The notes beneath the pieces are model-generated. The model had not been told where the DNA came from, searched no databases, and worked only from the letters and a program-made list of their open reading frames with translations. DNA of 64,000 nt. It comes from Spirochaetota bacterium. Its GTDB lineage: Bacteria; Spirochaetota; UBA4802; UBA5368. The translations under genes were made by a program, and so were the position numbers. The stretch is taken from positions 1 to 64,000 of the forward strand of contig SCSX01000047.1 in the NCBI GenBank assembly GCA_004297825.1, given 5' to 3'. Of this stretch, positions 60,135 to 64,000 are shown in pieces; positions within the stretch are counted from its first letter, which is position 1, and the number at the start of each line of letters is the position of its first letter.

Positions 60135-61285
60135 AATCGGTCATCGATACCCGGCGCAGGGCCGAGCCCGACCTGGTGCTCTTCACCCTGGTGCTCGTCC
60201 TCGCGGGAATCGGCATCGCGATGAGCTACAGCGCGAGCGCCGCGTTCGCGATCAGGACGTTCGGCGACGCGCTCCATTTCCTGAAGCGCCAGCTCGCCTG
60301 GATCGTGCTGGGGTCGGCGGCGCTCTTCGTGGTGCAGGGCATCGACTACAAGATATACGCGCGCTACACGCGCCTTATGCTCCTGGGGGTGCTTCTCCTC
60401 CTCGTGATCGTGCTCATTCCGGGACTCGGGCACAGCGCGAAGGGGAGCGCGCGCTGGCTGGGGTTTGGCGGGCTGGGGATACAGCCCTCCGAGTTCGTAA
60501 AGATCGCCGTGGTCATCTACCTCGCGAAGGTATTCTCCACCGAGTACGACGGCGTCGTGAACCACGTGATCCAGATACTCGTCCCCATGATCATCGTCGC
60601 GATCATGTTCGTGCTCATCATGATGCAGCCGGATTTCGGCACCGCGATCACGCTCGTCTCGGTCTCGGCGATCATCCTGTTCGTCTCGGGATTCCCCTTC
60701 ATGTATATCCTGATGCTCGGCATCATAAGCATACCCATGTTCTACCTGCTCGTCTACCAGGTGAGCTACCGGCGCGAGCGCATCTTCGCGTTCCTGAACC
60801 CGTGGAGAAACCGCTACGGCATAGGCTACCACGTGATCCAGTCCTTCACCGCGTTCAAGAAGGGCGGGTTCCTGGGCGAGGGACTGGGGAACGGCACCCA
60901 GAAGCTGGGAAGGCTCCCCGAACCTCACACGGACTTCATCTTCGCGGTGATCGCGGAGGAGGCGGGGCTCCTGGGGACGCTCGTCATCGTGGGACTTTTC
61001 TGCGCGCTCTTCTGGCGTGGCATGAAAATCGCGCTCGCGGCGCCGGACGAATTCGGCAGGCTCCTGGCCATGGGGATCACGCTCCTGCTCGTGGTGCAGG
61101 CGTTCACCAACATCGCGGTCGTGACCGGGAGCCTTCCCACGACGGGGATTCCGCTCCCGTTCATCTCGTACGGGGGCTCGTCCATGCTCACGAGCATGAT
61201 CGGGGTCGGCATACTGTTGAACATATCGCGCTACCGCGAGGCGGCGCCGGAGAATCTTAAGGGCGGCATAGAGGTGTGGCAATGA
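60125..61285 (+). CDS. ftsW: Septal peptidoglycan polymerase FtsW
   Basis: A 386-residue SEDS-family protein with about ten membrane helices. GSARWLGFGGLGIQPSEFVKI and the C-terminal TTGIPLPFISYGGSSML are family signatures, and NGTQKLGRLPEPHTDFIFAVIAEE is the loop with catalytic residues. It polymerises glycan strands with a class B PBP. The GTG at 60125 has GGAGGGGGG upstream and overlaps murD. Position between murD and murG supports FtsW over RodA. Confidence 0.95.
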   Translation: MDLKSVIDTRRRAEPDLVLFTLVLVLAGIGIAMSYSASAAFAIRTFGDALHFLKRQLAWIVLGSAALFVVQGIDYKIYARYTRLMLLGVLLLLVIVLIPGLGHSAKGSARWLGFGGLGIQPSEFVKIAVVIYLAKVFSTEYDGVVNHVIQILVPMIIVAIMFVLIMMQPDFGTAITLVSVSAIILFVSGFPFMYILMLGIISIPMFYLLVYQVSYRRERIFAFLNPWRNRYGIGYHVIQSFTAFKKGGFLGEGLGNGTQKLGRLPEPHTDFIFAVIAEEAGLLGTLVIVGLFCALFWRGMKIALAAPDEFGRLLAMGITLLLVVQAFTNIAVVTGSLPTTGIPLPFISYGGSSMLTSMIGVGILLNISRYREAAPENLKGGIEVWQ

Positions 61286-62400
61286 AACCGGAATGTGTAC
61301 TGATCACCGGAGGCGGGACCGGGGGGCATCTCTCCCCGGGTATCGCCCTCTACGAGGAATTCACGGCGAAAAACATACAGGCGTACATGCTCGCGGGGAA
61401 GAGGGACGCGCGGTTCACCTATCTCAAGGAGTTGGGGGAAGGGCACCTGCTCCTGTACGGCGCGCCCTCCTTCACGAAGAACCCGCTCAAGCTCCCGTTT
61501 TTCCTGCTCGCGTTCGGTTTCGCCGTTATGCGCGCTATGCGGATCATCCGCAAAACCGGGGCCCAGGCGGTGGTCGGCATGGGGGGATACGTATCGGGAC
61601 CCGCACTCATCGCGGCGCGGTTCAAGGGGGTTCCGATATACCTGTGCGAGCAGAACACGGTTCCCGGGAGGGTCACCTCGTTCTTCGCGAAAAAGGCGGC
61701 GCGCGTGTTCACCACCTTCGAGGCGACCGCGAACTATTTCAAGAAGGACGTCGCGCAAAAACTGCTCCCCGCGGGGAATCCGATACGCAAGAAGATCCTC
61801 GCGCAGGTCGACCGGGACACGGCGCGCAGGCACTTCAACCTGCGTCACTGCAAGCGGGTCGTGCTCGCGATCGGCGGGAGCCAGGGGGCGCTCCGGATCA
61901 ACGAGCTCATGCTCGGCCTCAAGCGGCAGTTCCCACGCGACTTCCAGGAGACGGGCATCATCTGGAGCACGGGGGACCTGAGCTTCCGGAAGTACAAGGA
62001 CCAGGTCCACGCCTCCAACAACGCGGGCTCGGTCTATATGTCCCCCTTCATCGAGGAGGTGACGCTGGCCTACCGCGCGAGCGACCTGGCGATCAGCCGC
62101 GCGGGCTCGGGGGTCATGATGGAGATCGCGGCGATGGGGCTTCCCTCGGTGCTCATCCCGTTCCCCTTCGCGGCGCAGGACCACCAGGACAAGAACGCGG
62201 ACGTGTTCGCGGAGGCGGGGGCGAGCCTCAAGATTTCCAACAGCGACGCCGCCCCTGAAAAGGCGGGCCCCGCGATCCTTGAGCTTTTAAACAATCCCTC
62301 GCGCCTGCAGCGCATGGCCGCGCGTGCGCTCGAGGTCGCGAAGCCGGACGCGGCGGCGGACATAGTCAAAACGATCATGAGCGATATCGCACAACGGTAA
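61282..62400 (+). CDS. murG: Lipid II synthase MurG
   Basis: A 372-residue GT28 glycosyltransferase. TGGGTGGHLSPGIAL is the N-terminal phosphate-binding loop, GMGGYVSGP follows, and AIGGSQGALRINELM opens the C-terminal domain. ISRAGSGVMMEIAAMGLPSVLIP holds the UDP-GlcNAc site. It turns lipid I into lipid II at the inner membrane. The ATG overlaps the ftsW stop; AGAGG is upstream. Confidence 0.97.
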   Translation: MKPECVLITGGGTGGHLSPGIALYEEFTAKNIQAYMLAGKRDARFTYLKELGEGHLLLYGAPSFTKNPLKLPFFLLAFGFAVMRAMRIIRKTGAQAVVGMGGYVSGPALIAARFKGVPIYLCEQNTVPGRVTSFFAKKAARVFTTFEATANYFKKDVAQKLLPAGNPIRKKILAQVDRDTARRHFNLRHCKRVVLAIGGSQGALRINELMLGLKRQFPRDFQETGIIWSTGDLSFRKYKDQVHASNNAGSVYMSPFIEEVTLAYRASDLAISRAGSGVMMEIAAMGLPSVLIPFPFAAQDHQDKNADVFAEAGASLKISNSDAAPEKAGPAILELLNNPSRLQRMAARALEVAKPDAAADIVKTIMSDIAQR

Positions 62401-62412
62401 AGGGGCGGAAAC

Positions 62413-63792
62413 GTGTTTCGTAAATCGAACAAAATGCATTTTATCGGGATAGGCGGGATCGGCATGAGCGGGATCGCCGAGATCCTCATCAACCTGGGGT
62501 ACGAGGTTTCGGGCTCGGATCTCCGGGAATCGGAACAGACGAAGCGCCTGGCGGCGCTCGGGGCGAAAATTTATATCGGACACCGGTCCTCGAATATCGG
62601 CGACTACAGCGTGGTGGTAAGCTCGAGCGCCATCAGCGCGGCCAACCCGGAGGTCGCCGAGGCGCGCGCACGCAGGATACCGATCGTCCACCGCTCCGAG
62701 ATGCTCGCCGAGCTCGTGCGTCTCAAGCACGGCGTGGGCGTCGCCGGCACGCACGGCAAGACCACGACCTCCAGCATGCTCGCCTACGTCCTCTATGCGG
62801 GCGGGATGAACCCCACCTCGGTCATAGGCGGGAAGGTGCTTAACTTCGGCACCAACGCGAAGATTGGCCAGGGGGAATACATCGTCTTCGAGGCGGACGA
62901 GTCCGACGGCTCGTTCCTGCGCCTCATGCCCACGATCGCCGTCGTCACGAATATAGACGCCGATCACCTGGACCACTACAAGTATTTCGAGGCAATCAAG
63001 GAAGCCTTCCTCACCTACATCAACAACGTGCCCTTTTACGGGTTCTCGGCCCTGTGCGCGGACGACAACGTCATCGCCGAGCTCCTGCCCCGGATCGATC
63101 GCCCCTACGTCACCTACGGGTTCTCCGAGGGCGCGGATTTCCGCGCGCGCGACGTGCGCGCCGCGAACGGCTCCACCTCCTACGACGCGTATTACAAGGA
63201 CGACCCCCTGGGCACGATCACGCTGAACCTGCTGGGGCGCCACAACGTCGTGAACTCGCTGGCGGTGGTCGCGGTGGCGCTCGACCTGGGAATGAGCTTC
63301 AAGGCGATCCGGGACGGGATCGCGCAGTTCCGCGGCGTGGGCCGCAGGATGGAGAGGATCGGTGAGGAGCGCGGCGTACTCGTCATGGACGATTACGGGC
63401 ACCATCCCACCGAGGTACGCGCGACGCTCGAAGCCATGAAGGGACTGGGACGGCGCATCGTCGCAATCTTCCAGCCCCACCGCTATTCCCGCACCCAGGT
63501 GCTCTGGGACGATTTCGGCCAGTGTTTTCCCAACGCCGATATACTCTTCCTCACCGAGATCTACCCGGCGGGGGAGGAGCCCGTCGAGGGCGTATCGAGC
63601 GCGCTCATCGCGGGCTCGGTGAAGAAGCACGAGGGACGCGACGTGCCCGTGATCGGGAGGCTTGACGAGATCCCGTCCGCGGTGCTTCCGGGCCTGCGCG
63701 AGGGGGACGTGGTCCTCACCCTGGGCGCGGGCGACATCTACAAGGCGGGGCCCATGATACTTGCGGCGCTCAGGGAGAGAGGCAAGGCATGA
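62413..63792 (+). CDS. murC: UDP-MurNAc--L-alanine ligase MurC
   Basis: A 459-residue Mur ligase with the start HFIGIGGIGMSGIAEIL, loop GVAGTHGKTTTSSML and DDYGHHPTEVRATLEAM near the C-terminal domain, all diagnostic for MurC. It adds the first alanine. The start is GTG with AAGGGG upstream. The stop overlaps the ftsQ start. Confidence 0.97.
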   Translation: MFRKSNKMHFIGIGGIGMSGIAEILINLGYEVSGSDLRESEQTKRLAALGAKIYIGHRSSNIGDYSVVVSSSAISAANPEVAEARARRIPIVHRSEMLAELVRLKHGVGVAGTHGKTTTSSMLAYVLYAGGMNPTSVIGGKVLNFGTNAKIGQGEYIVFEADESDGSFLRLMPTIAVVTNIDADHLDHYKYFEAIKEAFLTYINNVPFYGFSALCADDNVIAELLPRIDRPYVTYGFSEGADFRARDVRAANGSTSYDAYYKDDPLGTITLNLLGRHNVVNSLAVVAVALDLGMSFKAIRDGIAQFRGVGRRMERIGEERGVLVMDDYGHHPTEVRATLEAMKGLGRRIVAIFQPHRYSRTQVLWDDFGQCFPNADILFLTEIYPAGEEPVEGVSSALIAGSVKKHEGRDVPVIGRLDEIPSAVLPGLREGDVVLTLGAGDIYKAGPMILAALRERGKA

Positions 63793-64000
63793 GGCGCAGA
63801 TGCGCACAACGGTCCGCCGCGGCGGCTCTCATGATCGCGATGCTCTTCGCGACCGACAGCCGCGTGGACGCCTTCCGCGACGTGCGCAGGGTTAAGGCCG
63901 TGGAGTTCCGGGGCACGAAGCTTCTCTCCAAGGCCGAGCTCGTGAAGGACGTGGAAACCCGCGTCGAGGCGGACGGCATCGTGATAGACGTTGACGGGCT
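63789..64000 (+). CDS. ftsQ: FtsQ-like cell division protein (partial)
   Basis: Only the first 70 codons are in the window. A basic start (MRRRCAQRSAAAA), a hydrophobic stretch (about 10-22) and then a POTRA-like beginning, VKAVEFRGTKLLSKAELVKDV, match FtsQ/DivIB. It overlaps murC by four bases and continues past the end. Confidence 0.75.
   Translation, partial: MRRRCAQRSAAAALMIAMLFATDSRVDAFRDVRRVKAVEFRGTKLLSKAELVKDVETRVEADGIVIDVDG

Noticed and set aside
1-64000. CRISPR array
   Set aside because: No regularly spaced direct repeats of 24-40 bases with unique spacers were seen; the repeats found are palindromic and dispersed.

Overview
This is a GC-rich stretch (about 60% by eye) from a diderm bacterium. 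LolA, an MCE-domain protein, a LysM/M23 peptidase and a MurE of the meso-diaminopimelate type imply an outer membrane and a thin wall. Two chemoreceptors, a polyamine cluster and several multi-enzyme housekeeping operons fit a free-living motile organism. A spirochaete-like lineage is my best guess, but nothing in the window proves it.

Layout. 1-7,210: a secreted-protein start, a membrane-anchored LuxR regulator, a glycerophosphodiesterase, a Tat-exported amidohydrolase, a GH13 alpha-glucosidase and an AraC regulator divergent from a small membrane protein. 7,417-14,635: a leftward seven-gene operon (yggS, proC, LysM/M23 peptidase, Smr protein, corA, terC, mutS2). 15,135-18,409: chemoreceptor and mtaB. 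18,764-20,756: spermidine cluster with a structured leader, speD, a divergent speD paralogue and speE, followed by a convergent nitrilase. 21,717-25,722: glycogen phosphorylase and a second chemoreceptor. 25,899-32,557: envelope genes (MCE protein, lolA, RodZ-like), rimO, pgsA, pgpA, a multihaem cytochrome and a HIT protein. 32,745-37,672: dprA, a haem-binding membrane protein, topA and a Xer recombinase.

37,790-44,219: a small protein of unknown family, trpB preceded by a leader that looks like a classical tryptophan attenuator, a TetR/ferredoxin operon, and two response regulators, one with a degenerate HD-GYP domain. 44,294-49,956: transketolase, a GH172 protein and a fused URO-D methyltransferase/corrinoid protein. 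49,881-52,350 is the accessory part. A two-gene nucleotidyltransferase cassette lies between 112-bp direct repeats that duplicate the 3' end of the corrinoid gene. It is followed by tRNA-Gly, a second copy of the unknown 159-aa family and several hairpins.

52,772-64,000: the division and cell-wall cluster mraZ-rsmH-ftsL-murE-murF-mraY-murD-ftsW-murG-murC-ftsQ. The class B penicillin-binding protein that normally sits between ftsL and murE is absent, and a palindromic repeat is lodged between mraY and murD.

Repeats cut across the map. There are two inverted copies of a MITE-like element of about 160 bp (14,821 and 46,453), a shorter relative inside the wall cluster (58,636), and three large perfect palindromes in intergenic or gene-end positions (7,317; 40,037; 52,304). 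The strongest leads are the trp leader, the repeat-flanked cassette and the speD paralogue.
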